Source: Diospyros lotus
Taxonomy: Eukaryota > Streptophyta > Magnoliopsida > Ericales > Ebenaceae
Direction: 5' to 3'
Assembly (NCBI RefSeq): GCF_014633365.1
Contig: NC_068350.1
Coordinates: forward strand, 10,393,922-10,457,921
DNA: 64,000 nt
The notes beneath the pieces were generated by a model that saw only the letters and a list, made by a program, of their open reading frames with translations, searched no databases and was not told where the DNA came from. How positions within the stretch are numbered: position 1 is the stretch's first letter; every line of letters begins with the position of its first letter. Both the position numbers and the translations under genes were made by a program. This document shows, one piece after another, positions 25,109-36,485 of this stretch.

Positions 25109-25334
25109 GAAAGCGATGGTGGAAGAAGTGGCATAGTTTGGAGCAAAGGTTCAGGTTCACACGTGTTCCCGTAAACAGGGCGAGTTTGATGGATGGATGG
25201 ACCAGTGCTTGGCAGAATGCAGGAGCAAGGGGTTTGCTATGACGGGATCCATTTCCGATGTGTTCTCTGGATCCGAACGTGAGAAGCTGATGAAAACGAT
25301 CTCCTCTATGTTTGCCGGCAATCTCAATATCCTC
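25109..25334 (+). pseudogene. Tropinone reductase-like SDR, single relic exon
   Basis: Seen: between an acceptor (tcaattag, ending 25108) and a donor (gtgagt, 25335) one frame reads KAMVEEVA, stop, FGAKVQ, VHTCSRKQGE, then CRSKGFAMTGSISDVFSGSE, REKLMKTISSMF and GNLNIL. This matches the plant tropinone-reductase-like short-chain dehydrogenases, where 'A-VEELA-FGA-VHTCSR' and 'G-LNILVNNAG' flank the region. The catalytic YxxxK exon and the Rossmann glycine exon are not visible nearby. The stop after EEVA, a two-residue insertion (VQ), and the missing exons make it a pseudogene fragment. Confidence 0.78.
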
Positions 25335-25785
25335 GTGAGTCTGATTATTTCTAACCTTGTTAATCTGTTATCTAGCCTGAAATTATAAATTATTCTTTCC
25401 TAAATTTCAGTATAAAAATTCATCCAAAATTATATAACTCTCTCTCTCTCTCTCTCTCTCTCAAACCACAATCGAAGATGATAGGAAGAAGCGTATCAAA
25501 GATGATGACAATAGAATATTCAATGTCGCTGTAACCCTAGTCAAGAACACAACTGCAATTATCAGAATTGGGGGTTGTAGGAAAATTCCATCTCGATTCA
25601 GGTTGCTCAAGGTCGAGTGAAATCCACCTCAATTAAATGAAACCCCAATTGAGAAATCCCCCCTTTAGATTGGGTTTCATAGTGTAAGATTGATTTAGAG
25701 AGAGTGAAAAGGAAATTGCGGAGGGGCAGTTGGTCTTGATGGAGAGAAGGTGGCGGTCGGGTCACAGAGAAGGCAACTTTGTCAT
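25335..25785. other. No gene; (TC)n microsatellite
   Basis: Contains a (TC)n run at about 25439-25462, possibly in the former intron of the SDR relic. Nothing else is recognised. Confidence 0.5.
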
Positions 25786-26548
25786 AGAGTCCAGATTTGT
25801 TGTTTCTATTTCACGTCTCCTTAGTTATCTCTTCAATAAAAATAAATCATTTACCAAATTAATAAACATCATCAAATAGTGATTAAATAAAAAAATTATA
25901 GAAATTGTCATAGCCTAGGCAATGCCTTCAAAGATTGTTGCATACCCCAAACTAATACGCTCAAGATCTTCCTCCCTAGCGAATTGATGTGAGATTCGAC
26001 ACGTTACAGTAATACACGCCCCATCCTTCTCTTGGGATGTGCAATGTCCCCATTGCACGACTCCCACCATTGTTAGATCAATGGATTAGCTCTAATACCA
26101 TACTGTCACAACTTAGACAACCATTTTCAATATGTTGCTGCCTAGCTCAAACTAATATAACTAGAATCTCTCCTCTGTTAAACCGATGTGGGATTCGACA
26201 CGCTACAGTAACACACGCTCTATCCCCCTCCCAGAATATGTAGTGTCCCTACTGCACGATCCCCAACACTGCTGGACCAGTGGGTCAGCTCTAATACTAT
26301 ACTGTCACAGCCTAGGCAACTACCTTCAAAGGTTGTTGCCTAGCCTAGACTAATATACCCAAGATCTCTCTCCCGGCAAATCGACGTGAAATTCGACACA
26401 CTACATTAACACACGTCATTTTTGTTTGGTTATATAAATTTTTTGAAATAATTACTATTTGATGATATGTATTAATTTGGTGATATGACTTATTTTTATT
26501 AGAGAAATAACTAAGGGGACATAAAATAAGAATGGCAGATCTAGACTC
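25786..26548. mobile_element. Foldback/MITE-like element with long inverted repeats
   Basis: Seen: the left arm (25786-25905, from AGAGTCCAGATTTGTTG) and the right arm (about 26422-26548, ending GGCAGATCTAGACTC) are imperfect inverted complements over about 120 bp. Both carry the same ordered blocks, e.g. 'ccttagttatctcttcaataaaaataa' and its complement. GTCAT flanks both ends (25781-25785 and 26549-26553), a likely 5-bp TSD. The interior consists of a tandem repeat. No coding sequence is seen. The superfamily is not assigned. Confidence 0.75.
25908..26420. repeat. Tandem repeat, about 197-bp period, 2.6 copies
   Basis: Units begin 'tgtca-agc-taggcaa' near 25906, 26103 and 26303, and share 'attcgacac--tacagtaa-acacgc' and 'ctctaata--atactgtcac'. 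The array fills the centre of the foldback element. Confidence 0.82.
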
Positions 26549-28641
26549 GTCATCATCATCTTATTTTCATCTCAACATCTCTTATTATGGTTTCTAGTCG
26601 GCCTGAGAGAGGGAAATAGAGCTATGATGCATGGAAACGTCTCAGAGACACCATTTCGACATTTTTGAAATGTTGTCTTTTGAAAAATGTCGAAAAATAT
26701 TTTTAAGTTATTTTTGTAATTTCAAAAACTCTTTGGGACTATTTCGTAATAACTTAAAAATATTGGAAATGCATTTCCGCTTTGGAAACGCATTCCCATC
26801 AACCAACGAGATTAGAGACAACAAATTATATCTTTAACCATCATATATTAATTGGCTGCCTTAGTGACTGTCCCTTTGAAATTGTTCCCCCTTATTACCT
26901 AATTGCTCAATGCTCAGTGTCATCGTCAATTCACAAACACAAACTAACACGTTTCAATGCTCAATGCTGTCATTTCTGTACAACATGTATCAATTCACAA
27001 CTCTTATTACTTAGTGGCGTCATCAATTCACAATTCTAATTGATTGGTATTGTTGTTGATCCACAAACACAAAGGATTTGACTGAGTTGGCTCGTTGATC
27101 AAAAATCAACTACTGATGGCGATCATCCAACTTTTCCCTTTGTATATATTTATTTTAGTTTTGTACTTTATTACATATGTATATATATTATCTGTATGTA
27201 TTGATTTATGTTATATGAATGTATCGTGCATGTATATATATTATGTGAATCAGTGATTCAGTAAATGTATAGTGTATAATTGTGTAATATTTATTTTTCT
27301 AATTTAATACTATGTATGTAATACAGAGTATGTAATATTTATATTTATGTATATAATACTTATTATGTGAATATATGTAATACTTATAGAGTATTGACTA
27401 TTAATGTATGTGAATATATATAATACTTATAAAACTTATATTTATATTTATTTAAATGCATTGTGAAATTTATGTTTATTTTAAAATTGAATAACTATTT
27501 TTTTATAATTTTTTATGTTAAAAATTATATTTACAAAAAAACTCCTATATTTTTTTTATTTACACATTTTCTTACATTTACATTTCTTACTTGTTTGAAA
27601 AATATCATTTTTTATTTTTATTTTGTATCATATTTATTTTTTATTTTCGTTTTCCTTCAATCTAATTGTTACGGATGTGAAAAAATAGGCATTAAGTCAA
27701 TCTGAATCTCCCAGAAATGATCAACCAACTCAATAAATTATCCACTTCACTGAAGCCCGCTGTCGACTCGCTTTGTGATTTGGGAAGATTGCAAGATGCT
27801 CTGAAGCTCATCTTCTCTAATCCAACTCAATCTGAGCGTTCTCTGTACTCAACAATTTTACAGCTATGCATCGAGAGAAAAGCGAATGAAAAAGGCCGTT
27901 TTGTTCACAGTCGTCTCATAACAAACGGATTCGGGATTTCATTCAAGCTTGTATTTGAACACGCAGATGATCTTTTTGTACTTGAAGCTTAGCGACATAG
28001 GCACCTCCAGAATGGTGTTTGATAGAATGCCTGAGAGAAGTGTGGTTGCTTGGAAAGCTTGCCAAAGTATTTGTTTTCAAATTCATTTTTATTTCAATTA
28101 TAACCATTAGAAAGAACATTTTTTTTTTTTTTAATTTATAAGAGGTCTCTAAAAGTTGAGAATTGAACTCTCAGCTTAACAAAAAAAAAAAAGAAGCAAA
28201 TCTACTTGTATTTAACTATAGTCCTTTTCCTACAATTTTGAAGATCATATTGTGCCATGTGTATATTTGAATTGTCAAATATCCTTTTTTTACCTAATGC
28301 CAAATTCATTATTGTTATTATAATTTTCATTATCTTTTCCATTGGGACAAATATGTATTCTCTTTTTTGTTTTTTGTTTTTTTTTTTGCCTCTTTCAATC
28401 AATAGATAATTTAATTAATTTTTTTTCTTTACAAGATTTTAGATTTTTTTTTATCTTTGGATATACTCAAAATTGATACTCGAAAAAAGCTATTGTAGTG
28501 TTCTTAGCGATGCACAAGACAAATGCTATGGCTAATCAATTTACTTATGGGAGCGTTTTGAAGGGATGTTATAATATGAAGTGCTTGAATAAAGGAGTGC
28601 AAATTCAAAGATTTATTCAAAAGAAAAGATTTGTTCACAAT

Positions 28642-28785
28642 CAGAGGCGAATCTAGGAACAGATTTGGGAGAAGGCTAGCCCCGAAATCTATAAGCCATT
28701 TCAACCCTCCTCCTCTCAAATGGGCCAAATTTGCCTTACAAATTTGCATATCAGCCCTCCCCCGCCCCCCCTAAATTCGCCCCTA
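28642..28785. mobile_element. 144-bp hAT-type MITE with 8-bp TSD
   Basis: Begins CAGAGGCGAATCTAGG and ends CCTAAATTCGCCCCTA, imperfect inverted complements. It is flanked by TTCACAAT on both sides (28634-28641 and 28786-28793). The 8-bp TSD and CA-start fit hAT-type MITEs. The intact PPR copy has a single uninterrupted 'gttcacaatctc' at the corresponding place, confirming the boundaries. Confidence 0.9.
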
Positions 28786-29046
28786 TTCACAATCTCTTTA
28801 TGCATGGTGCATTGATAGATTTGAATTCGAAGTGTAGAAAGATAAAGGATGCTTGCTACATCTTTGATTCAATGTCGAAGGGGGATCTTGTTTCTTGAAA
28901 TGCAATCCCCCCCTAAATTCGCCCCTTTCATAATCTCTTTATGCATGGTGCATTGATAGATTTGAATTCGAAGTGTAGAAAGATAAAGGATGCTTGCTAC
29001 ATCTTTGATTTAATGTCGGAAAGGGATCTTGTTTCTTGAAATGCAA
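28764..29046. repeat. About 141-bp tandem duplication of MITE end plus PPR exon piece
   Basis: The block from 'ccccccctaaattcgcccct' through '...cttgtttcttgaaatgcaat' occurs at 28764-28904 and 28905-29046. The second copy carries the right end of the MITE, so the duplication came after that insertion. Confidence 0.85.
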
Positions 29047-29420
29047 TGATTGGTAGGTATGCGATTCAAAGTCTCGTAGATGATGCATTTTTATTGTTTT
29101 GTTCACTGCTGAGAGTAAGTATTGTTGTACCTTATTGAAGAAATGAATTTTTAAGTTTTCATTATTATTATTCTTACTTTGTCCGGTATTATTTTGACAC
29201 AAATTGGTATTTGTGTAATTAAGGAGGTGTCATGAACATATTTTTAAGAATGCAAGACTCAACTCACAACATCTAAGATATTAATAGCTATACGAAGAAA
29301 AATTAAATGGACTTTAATGAGAATTGATAATTGGATTTAGATATATGCTCAAAAGATATTTCAAAAATATTTATGTGAATATCGAAGAAAACTTTGACCC
29401 TCAGAATATGACAAACTAAG

Positions 29421-29890
29421 TTTACATTTTCTTTATTGTTTTCAAGTCATTTTTAGTTTTCGATTTTCTAAAATAATGAAAGCGCGTTATCTTTGCTATT
29501 TTTAAAAATGTATTTTTGAAAACAAAACAAAAAAATTGTAAAGAAAACTCAAAACAACAAAAAGTTGTTTTGAGTGTTTTCATTTAAAACAAACTCTAAA
29601 CTTAAAACACATTTATTTATTTATTTATCATATTTTATTATTGTAATGGGAAAAAATATTAAAAAATTCATTAATTTTAAAATGTATATATTTTTTTAAT
29701 AATATATTAACATTAAATATTTTTAATTTACTGAATAATCAAATTTATTAAATAAAATATCACTAAAAAATTATTTTCAAAATTTCAAAGAGAACACGTT
29801 TTTAATTTTCTAAAAATAAACTAGTAAGACAGAAAATTGAAAATGAATTCAAAACTCAAAATTGAAAATTGAAAGTAAAGAGAACGCAGT
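29421..29890. mobile_element. 470-bp AT-rich MITE-like insertion with TSD CTAAG
   Basis: CTAAG occurs on both sides (29416-29420 and 29891-29895). The paralogous site in the intact copy (32122-32126) has one CTAAG and no insert, which defines the element exactly. Ends are weakly inverted (T/C-rich start 'tttacattttcttta', end 'taaagagaacgcagt'). No coding sequence. The superfamily is not assigned. Confidence 0.88.
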
Positions 29891-31111
29891 CTAAGGGTTC
29901 TGATAACCTATGATACACAAAAATGTCTTGGAGGCGCCGTTTCAACTTTTTTAAAACATTTCGTTTTTCGAAACACCTAAAAACTTTTTGAGGCCGTTAT
30001 TGCAACTTCAGAAACATTTGGCCATTTCATAATAAGTTGAAAGTGTTGGAACTGTCAGACTAAAGAGATTAAATCTGTCTTTAACCAGTCCTTATTAATT
30101 CGCTACAAAGTGACCATCCCTTATCATCATTCCCCTTTTGCAGCCCTATTGCTCGATGCTCAACGCCCAACGCTACCGTCAATTCATAACTTCGATTGTA
30201 ATGGGCTGAGCCGTCGTCGATTCATAAACACGAATCTTCGTTTAATCCTCGGTGCCACCGTTTTCGTGCAACATGAATTGATTCACAACTCCGATTGATT
30301 GGTGTCGCCGTCGATTCACAAACACAAAAGGTTTGGTTGAGTTGGCTCATCAATTAGCAATCGACGACCGACGACGACCATCTAACTTCTCTATTTGTAT
30401 GTACTTATTTCAGTTTTTTATTTATTATGTATGTATAATATTATCTTGTATTGATTTTTGTTATATAAATATATAATGCATGCATATATACTATGTGAAT
30501 TTATGAATGGATCATATATAACTGTATATAATACTTATTTTTTTAATTCAATATTATGTATGTAATATATATATATGTGTGTATGATTGTATAAACATTT
30601 ATGTTGTCTGACGCCAGTTAGAGGCGGGGGGTCGTGTATGAGCCCCACCACCTCCATGGGCCCCACACCCGGTCTCTAAAATTATTGTCACCGAACAATA
30701 TAACAATTCTAATAGTATATAATTCTTATAATTGTGTATGTAATACTTATTATGTTAATAGAGTATTGATTGTTAATATATGTAATACTTATAAAAAATA
30801 CGTTTATGATTATTTGAGTATATTATAGAATTTATGTTTATTTTTAGATTAAATAATTATTTTTATAATTTTTTATATTAAAAATTATATTTATAAAAGG
30901 ACCTTTATATTTTTTTTTGTTAATAATTATTTTTTTTGCTTATAAAAGGCCTTTATAACAAGTTTTCATTTTTTACTTTTTTTTTTTTTAAATGTTATTT
31001 CTATTTCGTATAGGATCCGTTTTCCCTTTTTGTGCAACCTACCTCTTACGAACGTGAAAAATCTTCGTATTGTATAAGCACAGGCATGAAGTCAATCTGA
31101 ATCTCCCAGAA

Positions 31112-33791
31112 ATGATCAACCAACTCAACAAATTATCCACTTCACTGAAGCCTGCTGTCCACTCGCTTTGTGGCTTGGGAAGATTGCAAGATGCTCTGAA
31201 GCTCATCTTCTCTAATCCAACTCAATCAGAGCGTTCTCTGTACTCAACAGTTTTGCAGCTATGCATCGAGAGAAAAGCCAATGAAGAAGGCCGTTTGGTT
31301 CACGGCCGTCTCATAACAAACGGATTTCATTCAAGCTCGTATTTGAACACGCAGCTGATCATTTTGTACTTGAAGCTCGGCGACATAGGCACCTCTCGCA
31401 TGGTGTTTGATAGAATGCCTGAGAGGAGTGTGGTTGCTTGGACAGCTTTGGTCTCTGGATATACTCAAAACGGATACCCAGAGGAAGCTTTTGTAGTGTT
31501 CTCAGCGATGCATAGGGCAGGTGTTATGGCTAATCAGTTTACATATGGGAGCGCTTTGAGGGGGTGTTCTAGTATGGGGTGCTTGAATAGAGGAGTGCAA
31601 ATTCAGGGATGTATTCAAAAGAGTAGATTTGTTCACAATCTCTTTGTGCAGAGTGCATTGATAGATTTGCATTCGAAGTGTGGAAAAATGGAGGATGCTT
31701 GCTACATCTTTGATTCAATGTTAGAGAGGGATCTTGTTTCTTGGAATGCAATGATTGGTGGGTATGCGGTTCAGGGTTTTGTAGATGATGCATTTCTGTT
31801 GTTCCGTTCACTGCTGAGAGGAGGTATTGTTGTACATTATTGAAGAAATAAATTTTTAAGTTTTGGTCATTACTATTCTTGCTTTGTCCAGTATTATTTT
31901 GATATAGATTGATATTTGTGTAATCAGAGGGGTGTCATGGACATATTTCTAAGAATGCAACACTCTAACTCACAAAATCTAAGATATTAATAGCTATATG
32001 AAGAAAAACTAAATGGACTTTTAATGGAAACTCATAAATGGATTTAGTTATGCCCGAAAAATAACTTGAAAACATTTCTGTGAACATGGGAAAAAACCTC
32101 GGGCTCTCAGAGTATGACGAACTAAGGGTTCTGATAATAGGTCCACTAAAACTCACCAGCACACTCTCTACCCTAATCATTCCTTTTTGCATCAAGAAGA
32201 TTATTCAGCAGATTCTTTTGTTCATTATTTCCCACTAAAATAAGTGAAGCCTCTTCTCATTTTAGTTGTTTGCAAAATGGGTGGTCTTTAAAGTAACGGT
32301 CCATTCCAATAAGCCTTTTTCTTATTTTCTTTAAACACACTGGCTTTCTAAAAATAATTTCTGGCATACTTGCAAGGATCCAACTTGTTCTCTTGGCAAC
32401 CTCATAATCATCCATGTTCTAGTTATATTTGTTTGTTTGTTATTTATTTATCTTTACTGAATTTTTTATATCAAAAATATATATTTCTGTTTGAACACTA
32501 ATCATAATACAGTTTGTTCGTTTAATCCTTAATATGCACTCAGCATTCTTCACTGGTTACTGCCACGTGATATCACGGATTATGGATTAGAGGAAAATAT
32601 AAATTCCATTATTAATAACTAGCACTTTTGTTTCATGAATAGTGTTTTGCATTTGTGATTTTTTTCTTGTCCTTGTTCCAAATCCAAATTTTACTAGGCA
32701 TGCTGCCTGATTGCTTTACCTTGGCTAGTGTTATCAAAGCTGCTGAGGGAGAAAGTGGATTGGTCAAGGTCATCCAAATACATGGATTCATTGTCCAACT
32801 GGGTTTTGGTTCACACAATGTTTTGACTGGATCACTGATTGATGCTTATGCAAAATGTGGGAGTGTTAGGATTGCAGATCATGTTTACAGGAGTATGCTT
32901 AAAAAAGATACAGTATCTTGCACCGCATTGATCACTGGATATGCTCGTGAAGGTATCTATAGTAGAGGTATCTTTGATCTCTTCAAGGAAATACATCAGT
33001 TGTGTATGGGAGTTGACAATATTATGCTTTGCTCTGTACTTAATATATGTGCCAATATGGCATTTCTGGACTTGGGAAGGCAAATTCATGCCTTGGTATT
33101 GAAGTGTCAGTCCATTCATGATTTGGCCATGGATAATGCTCTAATTGATATGTACTCAAAATCTGGAGAAATTGGAGACGCTGAACGTGTTTTCTGTGAG
33201 ATGGAGAAGAAAAATGTTGTCTCATGGACATCTCTGATTGGTGGATTTGGGAAGCATGGTTATGGGCTCAAGGCAATTTCCCTATTCAAGAAGATGGAAT
33301 ATGAAAAAGTGAAGCCAAATGACGTGACATTCCTGACTCTTCTCTTTGCTTGCAGTCATGCTGGTTTGACTAATGAAGGATGGGAATGCTTCAATGACAT
33401 GATTAGCAAATACAACATCTTGCCAAGAGCTGAGCACTATTGTTGTGTGGTGGACCTCCTTGCACGTGGAGGGCAGCTAGAAGAAGCTTATAATCTAATA
33501 AGGCAGATGAATATTAAGCCCAATGCCTCACTTTGGGGGGCCATCCTTGGAGCATGTAGCATCCATGGTGACCTATCTCTTGGAGAAGTAGCAGCTAGGC
33601 ATTTGTTTAATATAAACCCAAGGAAGTCAGTCAGCTATGTGGTTTTAGCAAGCATATATGCTACAGCTGGCTTTTGGGACAGTGTTTGGAGCACAAGGAA
33701 ATTAATAAAGAAGAGAAGGCTTAAAAAGGATCCTGGATACAGCCTTTCTTGGTCTGCATATACAAGACTGGCTCTTTTGCAGCCAAGTTGA
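31112..33791 (+). CDS. Pentatricopeptide repeat protein, PLS class with E-type C-terminus (At3g20730-like)
   Basis: Exons 31112-31823 and 32698-33791; the intron is GT-AG (874 bp) and the join restores RSLLRGGMLPDCFTLASV. The predicted protein is about 601 residues. ATG 31112 is the first in-frame ATG; an upstream in-frame stretch lacks one. Tandem PLS-type PPR motifs fill the protein (e.g. VVAWTALVSGYTQNG, LVSWNAMIGGYAVQG, NALIDMYSKSGEIGDAERVF, VVSWTSLIGGFGKHG). The C-terminus has the E-domain pattern (AEHYCCVVDLLARGGQLEEA, WGAILGACSIHGD, YVVLASIYATAGFWD) without a DYW domain. PPR proteins bind organellar RNA; E-class members usually assist RNA editing or processing in mitochondria or plastids. 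From memory it resembles Arabidopsis At3g20730. No disabling mutation is seen. Its exon 1 duplicate lies upstream as a pseudogene. Confidence 0.9.
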
Positions 33792-36477
33792 AATACTAAA
33801 ATTACTTGGAGAAGCTTGGTTTTCCAGATGATAGAGTTCTTTGGATGCTCTTTGGCTTGTGTCAATACCTATTGACAAGGTTAAGCAGAACATGACTTTT
33901 ATATTGCCATTTGACACAATGCAATTATCAACCATTGTGATCCTTGATCACTGATTGAGGAGCTAGAATTCATGTAGCCAACTCCACCTAGTGGGATTAA
34001 GGCTTAATTTGTTGTTGTTATGGTCCTTAATCCCTTGGTTTTGCTGTCCTCTATGATTTGGCTCTTTTCTGGCAAACCCATGAGTTCTTCTGGCTGGAAA
34101 TGCAGGCATTGGCAATTATTTAGTGCCACTCAATGAATGTTTCTGATCAGTTGACAGAGAACTACAAAATTGTAAAAGGTGTCACGTTATTGACAGAACC
34201 TGAAAAGGAGAATGTGCATACACAATTCCTGAGCACTTTGGATACCAGGTATCTATCATTGTAGTCCTTCTGTTATCAGACTTTTTCGTTTTATTTTTTC
34301 CCACCTATTATCATCTGCTAATTACTACTAATTGTTTTGGTCCCATAATGCAGTTTCTTGATGAAGGTTTCTTTCTTTATACGATATTCGGTCCATTTTC
34401 TTCAACAAAGTGCTGCAAGAAAGCAACATACCATTTCAATTGGATTCGATTTCTACCAATTGGCAGTGGCATTGCTTGTTTTGCATCCTTGGCAGGGACC
34501 CAACATCAATGCTCTGCTGGCCCAGCAGCCTCTGTTGCTTTGCATAATCAGTGAAGAGAAGAGAACCAAATAGAGTGGACCTCCAGAATTAAGATGCTGA
34601 AGCTAAGGAGGAAGTCCATGTTCTGACAGACTTGCATCCTTTTTTTAAGCAGCACCAAAAGATGCCCTTTATTTCTCTATGCTGTTTTTGGCTCCCAAGA
34701 TGTAGGTAATATTTGATTGCCAATGTACAGGAAAGGGTCTTAGCCCTGTTGGATTCATGGCCTCGTACTAGATCAGATTATTATCTTAGGAGCTTGTATG
34801 CATTCTCCTTGCTGCTCTTTCTTTTCTTGCTTAATGTTCATGGGCACCAATCCTCTATGTATTGGATTCATTGAAGTTATGAAGCATGGATTATTTGAAA
34901 GTTCAGCTTTGGATGATGTAGCAAGTGTAGAAGGCAAGCAATCTTTACTCTTTAGATATTGGCGTTACCATTTAGTTACCAAGTTATGAAATAATTTTCT
35001 ACATTTCTACCATTAGAAGTTGGTCTCTCTCTCTCTCTCTCTCTCTCTTGGATAACCAGAAGTTGCTTGTTTAAGAATAAAGTTAAGCTCTATTGTTTTT
35101 TTAAACTTTGCAGTGCAGCTGTGGATTTCCCACACTGGGCAAAATATTTTTGTGTTTTTCGTTTGTTTGCCTCTGCATCTTTCTTCTCCATATCCAGTAA
35201 ATGACAGCCTCTGAAGATGATGAAATAATCAGAACATGATTGAAATATTATGTGAGTTGTGGATGAAGCAAAAAAGAATGGCATGTTTACATGGAAGTGG
35301 ATAATTGGCTTGTTGTTTGGTTTTAGGTTGTGAAACCCAATAAATATTTGCACCTTGTAGTTAATGTTTTTTTAGCAAGTATTGCCAATGCAAGGTGAAA
35401 GTTTCATGGAGGTTCTTACCTCTGGAATTGTATGTCTCGTAATCTGTTATGATGCTTCTTGTGCTCTTTTAGTTAATTAATATCTACTGCATCATACAAT
35501 TAAGAATTTATATTACATGTTCTTCATTATTATGGTATTGTGATTATGTTTTCTCAAGTAGATTTATGCTTACGCGGGAAGTACCTGAACCAGTACCAAT
35601 GGCGAGGCTGATGTTGTTCAACCTGTGACAAAACAAAATGTGATTGCTTATTTGCTTATGATTACCAAGGCAATGAAGGTACCAAGCTAAATTGATCGAA
35701 AATAACTCTAAACTAGAGGGGGAAGTTGAAAAGTGAGATGAAATGTGGAGGGTTCCCTTACATTTGGAGGAAAAGAGCAAGCTTCCCAGAAGGTGTACCT
35801 GATGGTGTTTTGTGAACCCTTGTTGTCTAGCATCAACATTCTTAATAGCAGGAGAACAATAGTTGGATTTGTGTTAATTGTGGAATCGTGTGTAGGTTTC
35901 TTGGGAATAAAGTGCAACTAAAACTAATATAGTTATTGGTAGGCAGACAGTGAAGGTAGCATGTGATTGGAATGGGTACTGGGACATGACAAGATGTATG
36001 TTGGTGGTTTTTAACAACTTAGTTAGAGTTGAAGGAAATGAGCAGTGTATTGATGAAGACTACAAAAAACTTAGTAAAACACGCTTCTTTCTTGTGTGTT
36101 CTGAATGAATAATATTCTTGTATAGAGTTTTGAAAATTTTGTTAATTATCAAAGCTCAACTCCCTTTTCATCAAAATTAGAGCATCCAAACTTGAATTGA
36201 ATGCACACTTTTAGTACCCTTGCTTATTAACACTCACCTCCTTCAATCCTCAACTATTAGGTCTAAGTTTGGAGGCATGTATGGCAGAGTTATTTGATTT
36301 TTAATCTCCAGGGACAGGATGGCAAGCAAGCACAAGCACATTTACTAGTATTGTTGGATACACTCTAAACCCTAAATTTGTCTTATCTTCATACGAAATG
36401 ACTCATTTAATCCATTTGAAGAGCATCAGGTATTCCTTTGGTTTTTTCTTGAACTAGTTTGCTTCGATTTCTTCTTT
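33792..36477. other. Downstream of the PPR gene; no convincing gene
   Basis: Holds the likely PPR 3' untranslated region, a SINE end (33971-34018) and a (TC)n run (about 35025-35049). Small open frames at 34348-34573, 34798-34989 and 35544-35917 show no recognisable motif or splice structure. Confidence 0.5.
33971..34018 (+). mobile_element. SINE 3' end (Angio-domain-like) fragment
   Basis: Reads 'catgtagccaactccacctagtgggattaaggctt' followed by TTG-type repeats. This is the conserved 3' end shared by many angiosperm SINEs. Upstream SINE body is not recognised. It lies in the likely 3' flank of the PPR gene. Confidence 0.65.
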
Positions 36478-36485
36478 AAATAATG

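Larger units (their letters stand above)
27717..29124 (+). pseudogene. PPR protein, decayed upstream duplicate of the gene at 31112
   Basis: Seen: the ATG at 27717 opens a frame nearly identical to the intact gene (MINQLNKLSTSLKPAV...) until a frameshift near 27925 and a stop at 27990. Later pieces match in order: DRMPERSVVAW (28020-28050), MANQFTYGSVLKGC (28527-28570), NKGVQIQRFIQKKRFVHN (to 28642), ALIDLNSKCRKIKDACYIFD (twice, 28807-28870 and 28948-29010) and a last part near DDAFLLFCSLL (29077-29115). Insertions, stops (WNAM is now a stop followed by NAM) and loss of exon 2 make it non-functional. Confidence 0.9.
26622..32136 (+). repeat. Tandem segmental duplication carrying a PPR gene
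   Basis: Unit A (26622-29907) and unit B (29908 to about 32136) share sequence from 'ctatgat-ca' upstream, through the promoter region and first PPR exon, into the intron as far as 'ctaagggttctgataa'. Unit A is longer because it gained insertions (about 28059-28457, 28642-28785, 29421-29890) and a 141-bp duplication. Unit B runs on into the second exon of the intact gene. Inference: an ancestral promoter, exon 1 and partial intron were duplicated upstream of the gene. Confidence 0.85.

Noticed and set aside
31070..31111. Upstream extension of the PPR reading frame
   Set aside because: The extension has no ATG in frame. The first in-frame ATG is 31112, which is also conserved in the duplicated copy at 27717.
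34348..34573. Two overlapping small open frames after the PPR gene
   Set aside because: No conserved motif, and the two frames overlap. Probably untranslated or intergenic sequence.
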